From positions 379,805 through 443,804 of the forward strand of contig JALMQS010000846.1 in assembly GCA_024734495.1 (NCBI GenBank): a stretch of 64,000 bases of DNA. The letters run 5' to 3'. Below are positions 45,401 through 53,478 of this stretch, one piece after another (positions within the stretch are counted from its first letter, which is position 1; each line of letters opens with the position of its first letter). The notes below the pieces were generated by a model. It had not been told where the DNA came from. It worked only from the letters and a program-made list of their open reading frames with translations, and made no database searches. This DNA is from Forficula auricularia. Lineage: Eukaryota > Arthropoda > Insecta > Dermaptera > Forficulidae. The translations under genes and the position numbers were made by a program.

Positions 45401-46325
45401 AATTTGTTGAAAATTCCGTTGAGTGGATTTGCTCGCGAATTTACTCCGCGGAATTCTAAATTAATTTATAAGAACTTTGTTTGAATAATCAATATTTGCG
45501 ATCATTTTGGGAGATTTTTTTGAACACCTTCAAAAAACTGTTTATAAGTTACTTATAAATAGTCAACAAACTGTCATAAGCTTGATATTGCCATGGTTAG
45601 TTAATATTAAATTCATTAAAAAGTAATTTTTCACGAAAAAGCTCCTTTATTAAGAAAACTTGATGTTTTAGGTATATGGACATGATATATCGTCTTAAAG
45701 AATTTTTCTTCGTCTTTCAAAGTCCAAGATTATTTATTAATTGGAGCCAGAAATGTATTTAAAAAGAGATTAATGATATTAAAAAAAATAAAAAATAAAA
45801 AAAGATGATTGATGTTTTGTCGTATAGTGAAATTGATTTTTGACAAGGAGTGATTAAGGGCCAGTTGTATGACGGTTGGTAAAGTCTTTGTAAATGTTGA
45901 CAGAGGGTAAAACCTTAGAATTCACCTTGTGCCCGGTGGGATGGCCAATCAGATGAAAGTGCATGTCATCTGATTTGCCATCCGGCTGGGACGCAAGGTG
46001 AATTCTAATGTTTTTTTACCCTTTATCAACTTTTACAAATACTTTACCAACCGACATACAACTCGCCCTAAATGGGCCACTGAGGAAGTCAAAATTCACG
46101 AAACGCCTGGCCCATTTAATAAAAACTCTGTGTTTTAATTTTTGTCTAATTCTCTCCTATTCCTGTTACAAATTTATTAAAGATTGCGATTGAGTTTAAT
46201 AAAATTTACTTTTTCAGAATCATTTGCCGAATATCAAAGTCCACGCTTATTTTGCACCAGTGACTCCTCCTCCTACTGCTGGCGCTTCAAGGCAAAGGTA
46301 TTGCCGTTGTTGCGAAATTCTTTGA
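30492..46325 (+). CDS. FBXL20: F-box and leucine-rich repeat protein 20, core coding exons
   Basis: Certain coding exons: 30492-30559, 30659-30788, 32420-32583, 32653-32810, 34056-34195, 36079-36270, 38297-38398, 40930-41142 and 46218-46325 (TGA). Phases join into 424 residues; with the proposed 5' exons about 468 (human FBXL20 436). The F-box begins at INKKLPKEL and continues through LCRCAQVSRSWNILALDG and NWQRIDLF. It is followed by about eleven cysteine-type LRRs with an LxLxGC...ITD pattern at roughly 26-residue spacing. The tail IKVHAYFAPVTPPP and CRCCEIL is diagnostic. The product is the substrate receptor of an SCF (Skp1-cullin-F-box) ubiquitin ligase. The last four residues, CEIL, form a CaaX prenylation box whose Leu predicts geranylgeranylation, although Glu at the first aliphatic position is unusual. 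Introns are expanded by nested transposons up to 5 kb. Confidence 0.96.
31131..31296. mobile_element. MITE with CGAGGGGTGAACCGCGA ends, copy 4
   Basis: 166 bp in the FBXL20 intron between the exons at 30659 and 32420. Target duplication GTTTTTCC/ATTTTTCC (7 of 8). Confidence 0.82.
31431..31885. repeat. Inverted-repeat element plus tandem duplication
   Basis: AAAGTAAGTGACCCAAAAGT at 31431 is repeated inverted at 31652-31672 and again at about 31842-31862. Segments 31510-31697 and 31698-31885 are tandem copies with a period of about 188. In an FBXL20 intron. Confidence 0.7.
32035..32263 (+). pseudogene. LINE 3' fragment (CR1/Jockey group)
   Basis: Encodes a decayed [15 protein letters not shown] segment equivalent to the C-terminus at 57600-57709. 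It ends with a TTCTTCTTGTATCAGTATCA 3' UTR block, with no poly-A run. Confidence 0.65.
33294..33961. mobile_element. TTAA-flanked element with GGACGTTCCCTAATA ends
   Basis: 668 bp, inverted ends GGACGTTCCCTAATA and TATTAGGGAACGTCC, TTAA at 33290-33293 and 33962-33965. No ORF of note. The right end stops 94 bases before the FBXL20 exon at 34056. Confidence 0.8.
34440..35578. mobile_element. TTAA-flanked element, GGTAGTTG family, copy 3, with nested insert
   Basis: TTAA at 34436-34439 and 35579-35582. Same orientation as copy 2, but interrupted at 34514-34965 by another inverted-repeat element. It lies in the FBXL20 intron 34196-36078. Confidence 0.75.
34514..34965. mobile_element. Inverted-repeat insert within a TTAA element
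   Basis: Flanked by the direct repeat ATTCATAATT (34504-34513, 34966-34975), which is single-copy in the intact relative at 25714, so it marks the insertion site. Inverted ends AGGTTAAAAATAAAATGAGA at 34517 and its complement at about 34898. A perfect GTTTCG-type hairpin, GAAGGCgttGCCTTC, follows ATTTC near 34592, with a decayed partner around 34830. Confidence 0.7.
35583..36078. other. FBXL20 intron, nothing recognised
   Basis: AT-rich intron DNA between a TTAA element and the exon at 36079. No ORF or repeat family identified. Confidence 0.6.
36395..36641 (+). repeat. tRNA-derived SINE, 5'-truncated
   Basis: Same family as 29644, starting within the head (TGTCCTGAAG) and ending at GGCACTTAAAG. 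In FBXL20 intron 36271-38296. Confidence 0.75.
36990..38010. repeat. Partly duplicated element with internal insertion
   Basis: Blocks such as TCATGAGTTATTAGTCGTGT, GATTGAAATAAAGGAAGGG and AGTCGCAGAG occur twice (about 37070-37320 and 37740-37970). It ends in CCGAGCATCGCTCAATG, related to CCGAGCATCACTCGGTG near 26464. Confidence 0.6.
37458..37674. mobile_element. Short insertion with 14-bp target duplication
   Basis: 217 bp between copies of CTAGAAGGGATACA (37444-37457, 37675-37688). The duplication length suits a LINE-mobilised SINE or truncated LINE; no poly-A or ORF identifies it. Confidence 0.65.
38771..39055 (+). repeat. tRNA-derived SINE, full-length, with target duplication
   Basis: Same family as 29644. 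A perfect 11-bp duplication ATATAAATGTT flanks it (38760-38770, 39056-39066), showing retrotransposition as a single unit. Confidence 0.85.
39182..39793. mobile_element. TA-flanked MITE, GGGTGGGTCAAAAAAATC ends
   Basis: 612 bp with about 73-bp inverted ends, including AAATGGG and TGCTAGACACCTT, between TA dinucleotides. Located in the FBXL20 intron 38399-40929. No ORF. Confidence 0.78.
40212..40740. mobile_element. hAT-family non-autonomous element
   Basis: Starts CAGCGTTTCCCAAAGTGTG and ends AAGAAACTCTG, typical hAT termini. Target duplication ATCTAGGA (40204-40211) and GTCTAGGA (40741-40748), 7 of 8. Subterminal GGTCGCGACCCGG and CCGGGCCCCGCGG blocks. No transposase. Confidence 0.85.
41143..42221. 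other. FBXL20 last intron, first part
   Basis: AT-rich DNA with a poly-A tract near 41810. No ORF or element with clear ends. Confidence 0.55.
42222..42415. repeat. Perfect 85-bp inverted repeat
   Basis: Arms 42222-42306 and 42331-42415 match at every base I compared, with a 24-base loop rich in AGG. In the last FBXL20 intron, so a transcript would fold into a long perfect hairpin. Confidence 0.9.
42822..42890 (+). mobile_element. hAT-type terminus
   Basis: CAGGGCTGTCTAACCTTCGG followed by GCGGGCCACATGCGGCCC is the classic 5' end of a widespread hAT group. A diverged GCAGCCCGAGG-rich stretch near 43952 may be its other end; the tip is not preserved. Confidence 0.55.
42912..43273. mobile_element. 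TTAA element, GTTCTTTC family, truncated copy C
   Basis: Matches the right part of copies A and B, from GGAAAGGG to GAACCTCC, with TTAA at 43274-43277. The left end is missing. Confidence 0.6.
43451..44926. other. FBXL20 intron, diffuse repeat remnants
   Basis: Holds a CAGGGTGATTCACG block near 44409 (similar to CAGGGTGATTTACA near 32980), possibly the edge of an old element. No ORF. Confidence 0.45.
44927..45725. repeat. Large inverted repeat
   Basis: Arms about 44927-45200 and 45465-45725, sharing TTGAAAGACGAAGAAAAAT, TAAGACGATA, CATCAAGTTTTCTTAATAAA and TGTCATAAGCTTGATA in inverted order, with a spacer of about 260. No ORF. Confidence 0.7.
45855..46072. mobile_element. GGGCCAGTTGTATG MITE, copy 3
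   Basis: 218 bp, palindromic, in the last FBXL20 intron just before the terminal exon. The right end is slightly decayed (CAACTCGCCCTA). Confidence 0.75.
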
Positions 46326-47005
46326 AATGGTTTTCAACTCGGGACAACCTACAACTTCACTAACACCATTTCACTTTATAATGAACCGACTTAATAAGAT
46401 CATCCACTTCACTGTCCACGGAAAATAATTTTAGAAAATTCGTGAATTGAAGACTTGACAATTGCAGCGAAGATAGCCTTTGACGGTCTTTTTTTTATTG
46501 ATTAAAACATGAACTACATTTATCAAAAACAAATTTATGAGCACACATTCACTTTACACTTAATTCACCAATTCATATTGCTTAATTGCAAATCATTGTG
46601 CTTCTATTCGAACATGTCGGCCTTTAGAATTGGATTAATCATAATGAAAGCCCTTATAAGATTGAAATCTTACGATAAATATATATTTCATAAATTGATG
46701 TTTCCAATATTTAGTGAATCGTCAAATATTTTTTCACAATTAAAAAGTTATAAATATATAAAAGTTATATATATTTGATATTCTATATATGATTTAAATA
46801 GGTTTATTTGTTCTTTTGTTACTTTCTTTCAAACTTGATAAAAATTGTCTTTCTAGAGAATATATATATACATATATAAAAAACATTTTTGTATGATTTA
46901 AAACAAAAAATTTAATTCTACCGCATTTTTCATTTGAAATTAAAAATAATTTAGAATATTTTGTCTCTTAATATTGTACTAATGCTAATGCACAGAGCTA
47001 CTTAA
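46326..47005 (+). other. FBXL20 3' UTR and downstream
   Basis: AT-rich sequence after the TGA at 46323-46325. No clean AATAAA with downstream GU-rich element was singled out, so the transcript end is not fixed. Confidence 0.5.
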
Positions 47006-47244
47006 CAGGGCCGGCTCAAGGTATGAACTTGCCATGCTGTGATTTTTTAAAGTTTTATGAAATAAATGAAGTTACATAATCTAAAATCTAATGGATAAGT
47101 TGCTTCAAGAAATCCACTACATAAGTTTATGTAGCCAATGGGGAAAGAAGCTTCTCGAAATTAAAATTAATTAAAACGTCTACAATCATTGATGTCTCAA
47201 GTAAATTTGACCCATTTACCTATTGAAAATGACATAGCATAAAC

Positions 47245-47400
47245 CGAGGGGTGAACCGCGATTTGAATTAGGTGTACACCGTTTTTGGAATTACTTTGGA
47301 ATTCATTAGATAATCTATTGTCATCTATTGTCTTCTACTTGGAAATGAAAGTGGAAGTGGAAGTAAGTGTACACAATTTTAGGTCGCGGTTCACCCCTCG
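47245..47400. mobile_element. MITE with CGAGGGGTGAACCGCGA ends, copy 5
   Basis: 156 bp with a perfect 8-bp target duplication GCATAAAC (47237-47244 and 47401-47408). It sits inside the larger CAGGGCCGGC-type element that starts near 47006. Confidence 0.85.
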
Positions 47401-47534
47401 GCATAAACTATGGCCTTTTTACAAATAAAAAAACCCGGAAAGTAAATTTTCATTTTCTTGTTTTAAATTTTTTCTTGAAACAAGTTTTTTTTTCTCGTCC
47501 AAATTATTTAACAACCGTATATAGGTATGTGTGT

Positions 47535-47908
47535 GAGGCGACTGTGGGTCAGTGGTTAGAGTGTCGGACCGCTGGCCTGAAATACGCTGATTCGAGATCG
47601 AGTCTCGGGAGATATTTTCAGTAGCCTCCTCTTGGAAAGCAATGGCAACCTACCAAGAGTATAATTGCCTAGTAACCTCTCCAAACTAGTCGTTCGGAAT
47701 CGGCGTTAAAAAGTAGGTCCCGTATATTTGTGTAAAAACAGCTAAACACACTCAGCACAGGTATATGTGGAGAGGAGCCGAAACGTCAGGGAGACCTGAT
47801 ATGGCACTTAAAGTGACTGAGTCTCGGCAGATATTTGCAGTCACCGCCTCTTGGAAAGCAATGGCAATCTACTAAGAGTATAATTGCCTAGTCAGCCTCT
47901 CCAAACTG
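47535..47908 (+). repeat. tRNA-derived SINE dimer
   Basis: Full unit 47535-47813, then a head-truncated unit from 47814, with the same TTAAAG/TGACTGAG junction as at 29909. The second unit is cut short near CTCTCCAAACT. Confidence 0.75.
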
Positions 47909-48825
47909 GCATGTAAATATCAGCCAAATCTAAGTTCTAGTGCTGTTACTTACGATAAATTATTGGATAGATAGTATTTATACTAAAATATAAATGTTTT
48001 TACAGTATAAAAATTATTATTATTTTTTTTTTTTTTGGGGGGGGGGCACCAGATCTTGAGCCGGCTCTCTTTATTAATTAATACAAATAAATGAAAAATC
48101 AGGTAGATCACTCATTTTTAAATAATAATCGCGATGTTAAAATATATTTTTATATAAAATAAAAAAACAAATAAAGACAAAATAACAAATAAACCTATTA
48201 TAATTATAATTTATGCCAAATAAGTTCATTGAAATGGATGAAATTTTATTAAATGAAATGGATTATATTTATTATATATATTCAAATTATTTTAATTATA
48301 GTTAATTTATATAGCTCAGGTGTCTTTCACAATATAAATTTCCTATTCATGTTGCATCCTCTTTTTAAAATTTTATTTATTTTTTATATAACAGGTGTAG
48401 TTGATGATTATGGAGTTTATCATTCTCTGAGCGGTGTTTTAAAAACAAATCGTTGAATCTCTATTGTATTATTGATAAGAATACTTATATATATATTCTT
48501 GATTCGTATGAGAATTAAATTAATATGTATATTCGAATGTTGTAACACTCTTAGTCTAAGAGTTAGCAGAGTCGCGAAAAAGTTTATTTTCAACCGGCTA
48601 ATTTTTCGATATTTCCCTTTCTTATTGAAGCTAGATACGTCTGGCACCTGGGAGCGGTTGCGTTTACTACTGCGCATGTGGTTTGTAGAAGTAAAAAATG
48701 GATATTTTAGATTAATTTTCAACCGATTAATTTTTTTATAATTTTCTATGTCTTTTTAGCATTATAAATTTCTAGTTGACAGACACTTTTCTGATTGCTA
48801 ACATTGCGCCAGATTTACTTAGTAA

Positions 48826-48985
48826 ATTGGATATTAGATTGTTTCTAACTTTCTGAGATTTGGCTCGTGATCCCGGCTTCTTTCCTTCTACTCTGTTCTT
48901 TTCACGATGGAGGGGCCATCCCTTACAGGCCTTTAGGGGATGCACCTTCTGGTGTATCTCCTTCTCACATCAATATCTTTAAAAA
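48826..48985 (+). mobile_element. LINE 3' tail inserted in the left arm
   Basis: Same segment as 7931-8110 in the other orientation, ending ATCAATATCTTTAAAAAAAA. Absent from the matching position in the right arm near 50066, so it postdates the inverted duplication. Confidence 0.7.
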
Positions 48986-49825
48986 AAATCTAATTAAAGT
49001 AATTAAAAAATAATAATTTTAAATCCATTTTCAACCGTCTGTAATTTTAATATATATATAGTTTTGCACTCAAAGAATACAAAATTAATTTGACAGACAT
49101 AAATTCGGTTGTTTAATTAAGAACCAGACCAATTCAAGTCCCGAGAATGGCTGAGTTGGAAGAGCATGCCGGGTGAGTTTTTTATCTTGAGACAGTCTTA
49201 TAACTCAAAAACAGTGCATTATTTGAAAAAAAGTTTCAAATAAAAGTTTATTTATATCAAGGGGAAAACTAAACTACACTATTGTTTGTTGACATAGAAC
49301 AAGCTTTCAAGGGTACTTCAAGGTCAAGTTCTGTTTTTTAAATGGAAATCCTTATTTTTTTTACATAGCCTAGATCTACAAAAAAAACTGAACATCTTTC
49401 ATAAGAACTATTTTATTTATACATCAAATAAAAAAAATATTAAATCAATTAGATCTCAAAAAAATGCAAATAATAATTTTAGACAAATTAACCAATTATT
49501 TTACATGAATTTATGCATACATTGTTTTTGAGCTTCGATTCCGGAGATTACTTCTCCACCATCGACTGTCCTTGATCATCTTTTAGTCCTTGTTTTTAAT
49601 AAGAAGAAAAAACTAATTAAAGGAAAAAACCTCTTTTCCGATAATTATTCCAATTCCATATTATCCCACCTCCCCTCTCCTCCAGACAAATTAACTTTTA
49701 AACGTTAGTTTTAATTTTTTCTTAAACCAATTTTAACAGCGAAAGTTAAATATTATAATCAATTTCTTATGTTAATTAGAAAATTATTTTATTATTTTTT
49801 TTGAAAAGGAAAAATAAATTGAGCA

Positions 49826-49921
49826 TCCGACGGGATTCGAACCCGTGTCTCTTTCCTTTACGCGCGTAAAAAACTCACCCGGTATGCTCTTCTAACTCAC
49901 CTGTTCTCGGGACTTGAATTG
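49826..49921 (-). repeat. tRNA-like SINE head
   Basis: On the reverse strand: A-box-like GTTAGAAGAGC and B-box GGTTCGAATCC followed by CGTCGGATGCTC. The anticodon region is expanded (TTTTTTACGCGCG), so it is not a functional tRNA. Confidence 0.6.
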
Positions 49922-50322
49922 GTCTGGTTCTTAATTAAACAACCGAATTTACGTCTGTCAAATTAATTTTGTATTATTTGAGTGCAAAACTATATCTATA
50001 TTAAAATTACAGACGGTTGAAGATGGATTTAAAATTATTATTTTTTAATTACTTTAATTAGATCTGGCGCAATGTTAGCAACCAGAGGGGTGTCTGGCAA
50101 CTAGAAATTTATAATGCTAAAAAGACATAGAAAATTATAAAAAAAATTAATCGATTGAAAATGAATCTAAAATATCCATTTTTTACCTCCATAAACTAAA
50201 TGCACCGTAGTAAATGCAACCGCTCCCAGATGCCAGATGTACAGCATCCCTATCTAGCTTCAATAAGAAAGGGAATATCGAAAAATTAGCCGGTTGAAAA
50301 TTCATTCTCGAAAACGTTGCTA

Positions 50323-51259
50323 GCTCTCGGACTATCTGAATGAAGTTAGAAATCTAGTGCCATGGTCCTCGTAGAGTCGTCTTGTGATAAGATAATTGAT
50401 GGTTTTAGAATGTGTATCGATTTTAAAAGAGGGAGAATTATATATATATAATATATAACATTAGTACGTTTGGCCTTGTTCAAATTATATTTCTTAATTT
50501 TTTTACACTATAAACTGGTCTTTTATTAAATTTACTTGATTTATTTAGTGATTAATTTTATCACACTTTTAATAATCACTTAATCGTGGCTAATTTTTTA
50601 TTAAATATTTTTTTAATCTTTAAAGTAGGGGTGTTTGTTATTTATAATGAGAATTAAATAATAAATTTAATAGAATGGATGATAAGACACCTTAAACCAA
50701 AGTATTTTATAAAACTTGTTAATTTTTTTCATGTTATTTTCAAGATAATATAATCGTTAAGTTACAAACCAAAGGAAGAATCAAAAAAGAGCAAGCCTTA
50801 ATTCTGAATACTAGAGCACATTTCATGATGTTTACATTATCTTTTCAAACATAAAACAGAACATTTATCATTAAAAAAGATGTTTGCCTTAAATATTATC
50901 GAAAAAAAATAAATAAACAACAAGAACAAAAACTAAATCATCAAAAACATTTGTGATTATTATTTGGTATATCCTTGTGAATTGATATATTTATAAATAT
51001 TGTGAACTTAAATTAATATAGAGGAAATATTTCTAAATATATGTAATTTGTTTGTTTATATTGAAAATATGAATAATTTATAAAAAACAACCCTAATTTA
51101 AAGACATGAAAATATAACTTTTTTAAAAATATTAATTGTGTTTTAATTATTCTGAAAATAGTCTTATATCCTTCTCTCAGATTTTAATTTTTTAAAAATA
51201 TATTTTTAACATAAACTTTTTTATTAGAATATTTTGTCTTGGTTGCCCAAGACATTAAC
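50323..51259. other. Intergenic AT-rich DNA
   Basis: No ORF, RNA gene or repeat family recognised. Confidence 0.55.
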
Positions 51260-52389
51260 ATATTTTTTTCTTCTTATTCTTCTGTATAGGTGCGAACACC
51301 TGTTTCTCCAACATTTACAATCAGTCATCAGGGTCATAACTCTCTTTCCATCGATTTTTTGGTCTTCCACGGCTTCTGACCCCCCGGGAAGGTTTTTTGC
51401 CAATATTTTCGGGTGACGGTCGTCTTGCATTCTGTCTACATGGGCAGCCCAGCATCTTCTTACATGAACCCAATCGATCATATCCTGAAGATTATTTGCC
51501 TAAGGTATTCGCTGCGGATTTTATCATGCAGGGTCTTCGAGATGGATGGCTCTTAGAACTCTCATCTCAGTTGTCCGGAGAAGCTGCTTTCTAACGGTTG
51601 TGTCTGCCCTGGACTCCCCATATGTTATTATCGGGCGAACACAGGTCTTATATATCCTAATTTTTACTTTCCGCAGACATAAACTTATTTTTCCAAACTA
51701 GATTGAATAGACAGGCCGAAATTTTTGCTCCTTTGATGACTTGCGAAGTTACTTCTTCCTTAAGGTTAAGTCTGCTAGAAATCTGAACTCCCAGATAGTT
51801 AAAGCTTGGGACTTGTTCTATTGGACTGTTGTTGATGACTAAGTTACACCTAAGGGAAACTTTTGCAATCGCCATGCATTTTGTCTTGGTGGTAGAGACT
51901 TGCATGTTAAGCCGATCGGAATTTTCAGAGAATTTGTCCAGGAGAATTTGAAGGTCCTTTTCACACTCCGCCATCAGGACCGCGTCGTCAGCATAGCACA
52001 CCACTGGCAAAGTGGTCTCCCCCAATTTGTAGCCAAGGTGTTCGCGTAGATTTTTGATAATATCGTCCATTATCACGTTGAAGAGCATAGGACTCAATAG
52101 CTTTATTCGTTTTGGATGCCTTGGGCGCCCTTATGTCAGCCTCAAGTCACTAACCCATATTCGTTTAGGAATACCAACCGACTTGAGTGTGCCCCAGCCC
52201 TATTCGTTTCCCTATTCTCCCCCTTCGTTTTCCTAAACGAATATGGGTTAGTGACTTGAGGCTGACATAAGGGCGCCCAAGGCATCCAAAACGAATAGGC
52301 TTTAATGAATCTCCCTGTCTTACTCCACTGAAGATGCTAATAGGTTTTGTTTTCTCGCTATTGGATTTGATGTAGAGGAGGCACAAATG
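51260..52389 (-). pseudogene. Truncated RTE-like LINE, interrupted
   Basis: Reverse strand: LLYIKSNSEKTKPIS, FSGVRQGDSLK, then after a 193-bp insertion LLSPMLFNVIMDDII, CYADDAVLMAE (intact YADD), FNYLGVQISSR, then in a shifted frame VRIYKTCVRPIITYG and DWVHVRRCWAAHVDRMQDD. It starts inside the reverse transcriptase, so the endonuclease and RT fingers are missing. Dead element in the intergenic region. Confidence 0.85.
52106..52298. mobile_element. Palindromic insertion in the LINE reverse transcriptase
   Basis: 193 bp, arms of about 65 bp starting TTCGTTTTGGATGCCTTGGG, flanked by GCTTTA (52100-52105, 52299-52304). Removing it and one flank restores continuity between RQGDSLK and LLSPML, so it is an insertion into the LINE. 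Confidence 0.8.
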
Positions 52390-52659
52390 TATATGTTATT
52401 TATTTATTTTAGGTAAAAATTCTAATCTTCAAGTTCATTTAGTTTTTTTAGAGAACCAGGCAACATGGACAAATCTTTACCTGTATATTGAAATAATTTA
52501 ACAACAAAGAAAGTTCGGAAAAAAAGTATGAATATTATTCCTCATATAATTGTAGATTTTGTCTAACGGGATAGGAATTTTAGAAAAGCAAAGTTTTTAT
52601 TTTGAAATTTTAAATTTAAATTTAAATTTAGGGAACGAACGAAAAGTTTATTTTCATTA

Positions 52660-52860
52660 CAGACAAAAGGATCGGCCGGGGCTCGAACCCGGGATCTTTG
52701 CCATGTGTACTGCAATGCTTTGTCATAAGAGTTTAACTCCCATAATATCCACTAAGCTGCCCCGATCCCTGATCCCAAACCTGATACCTTTTGTCGCACA
52801 CCACTGAATTTAACTGGAATTTCTTTTGTAATCCTCTCCCCGTTCATTATTCGCAGCCTT
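52660..52860 (-). repeat. tRNA-like SINE, third copy of the 18350 family
   Basis: Shares GGCTCGAACCCGGGATCTT, GTACTGCAATGCTTTGTCAT and the CTCCCCGTTCATT end with the arms at 18350-18868. Single orientation here, so the inverted form at 18350 is a derived arrangement. Confidence 0.6.
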
Positions 52861-52949
52861 CAGAGCCTTTAAGTTTAAATTTTTACATTTTTTCCGGAAG
52901 TATTCGGAGCTGCTCGGAATCATTCGGGTTCACTCATTGCAACTCCTTC

Positions 52950-52959
52950 CGCCATCTTG
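52950..52959 (-). promoter_or_regulatory. YY1-like CGCCATCTTG site, candidate promoter
   Basis: CGCCATCTTG is the reverse complement of the YY1 core CAAGATGGCG, common just downstream of TATA-less housekeeping starts. It is 480 bases before the candidate first exon at 53439. A single short motif is weak evidence. Confidence 0.25.
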
Positions 52960-53438
52960 TTGCAGTGACATTAGATTTATTTATTTATAATTATATTTTT
53001 TAAAGTTATTAATTAATTATTCTCTATAGTGTATTAGTGTTGTGTGAACACATTAGCCCTAACATGTGTTTATTTATATCCAAAATAATAATATATGATT
53101 CAGAATCACGCAGTATTGTTTCAATTAAATTATTTTATTTTTCCTAGCTTTTGGTAATTATTATTGCATTACAATTTAATTAATATTTTTTTTGGACTAT
53201 TTTTATTGTATAAATAACCAATTTTTATTATGTATAACATTATATTTTTGAAGAAATGTTATTTTTATTTCTTTATTTTCCTGACCAAGGCAATATCTAA
53301 TCGCTGAAAGCTAAGACAAATAAATAATTATTTAATTCAGAATTACCTGATCATTAATCATATTTAGAAATTGATCGGCATTTATCTTTATGAAAAATCA
53401 TCGGTGCAATTAAAATAGGAAAGTTAGCTCAACAACAT

Positions 53439-53478
53439 ATGGATCAACTGGATTTTATTCTCGAGGCCCATCACAAAG
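53439..53478 (+). CDS. Candidate first coding exon of an unidentified downstream gene
   Basis: ATG at 53439 gives MDQLDFILEAHHK and one further base before a consensus donor (AAAG/GTAAGA at 53479). Upstream leader 52960-53438 has stops in all frames and could be 5' UTR from the CGCCATCTTG promoter-like site. No second exon was recognised in the remaining 10.5 kb, which is repeat-filled, so the gene would have a long first intron or the exon is spurious. Confidence 0.25.

Larger units (their letters stand above)
47006..48069. mobile_element. CAGGGCCGGCTCAAGG element carrying nested insertions
   Basis: Left CAGGGCCGGCTCAAGGTAT and right CAGATCTTGAGCCGGCTCT are inverted. The inside is largely the MITE at 47245 and the SINE dimer at 47535. 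Confidence 0.5.
48562..50322. repeat. Large inverted repeat with tRNA-like boundary
   Basis: Left arm 48562-49193 and right arm 49867-50322 share TTTTCAACCGGCTAATTTTT, AATTAATTTTGTAT, CAATTCAAGTCCCGAGAA and the tRNA-like A-box GGCTGAGTTGGAAGAGC. The left arm is longer because a LINE tail (48826-48985) inserted into it. Confidence 0.75.

Noticed and set aside
48253..48741. ORFs of 67-100 codons on both strands
   Set aside because: AT-rich, overlapping on both strands, partly inside the foldback; no conserved sequence.
8344..52770. tRNA genes at 8344, 18417, 22256, 49826 and 52671
   Set aside because: B-boxes are good but anticodon and acceptor stems do not pair, several are inside repeats present in multiple copies; treated as SINE heads.
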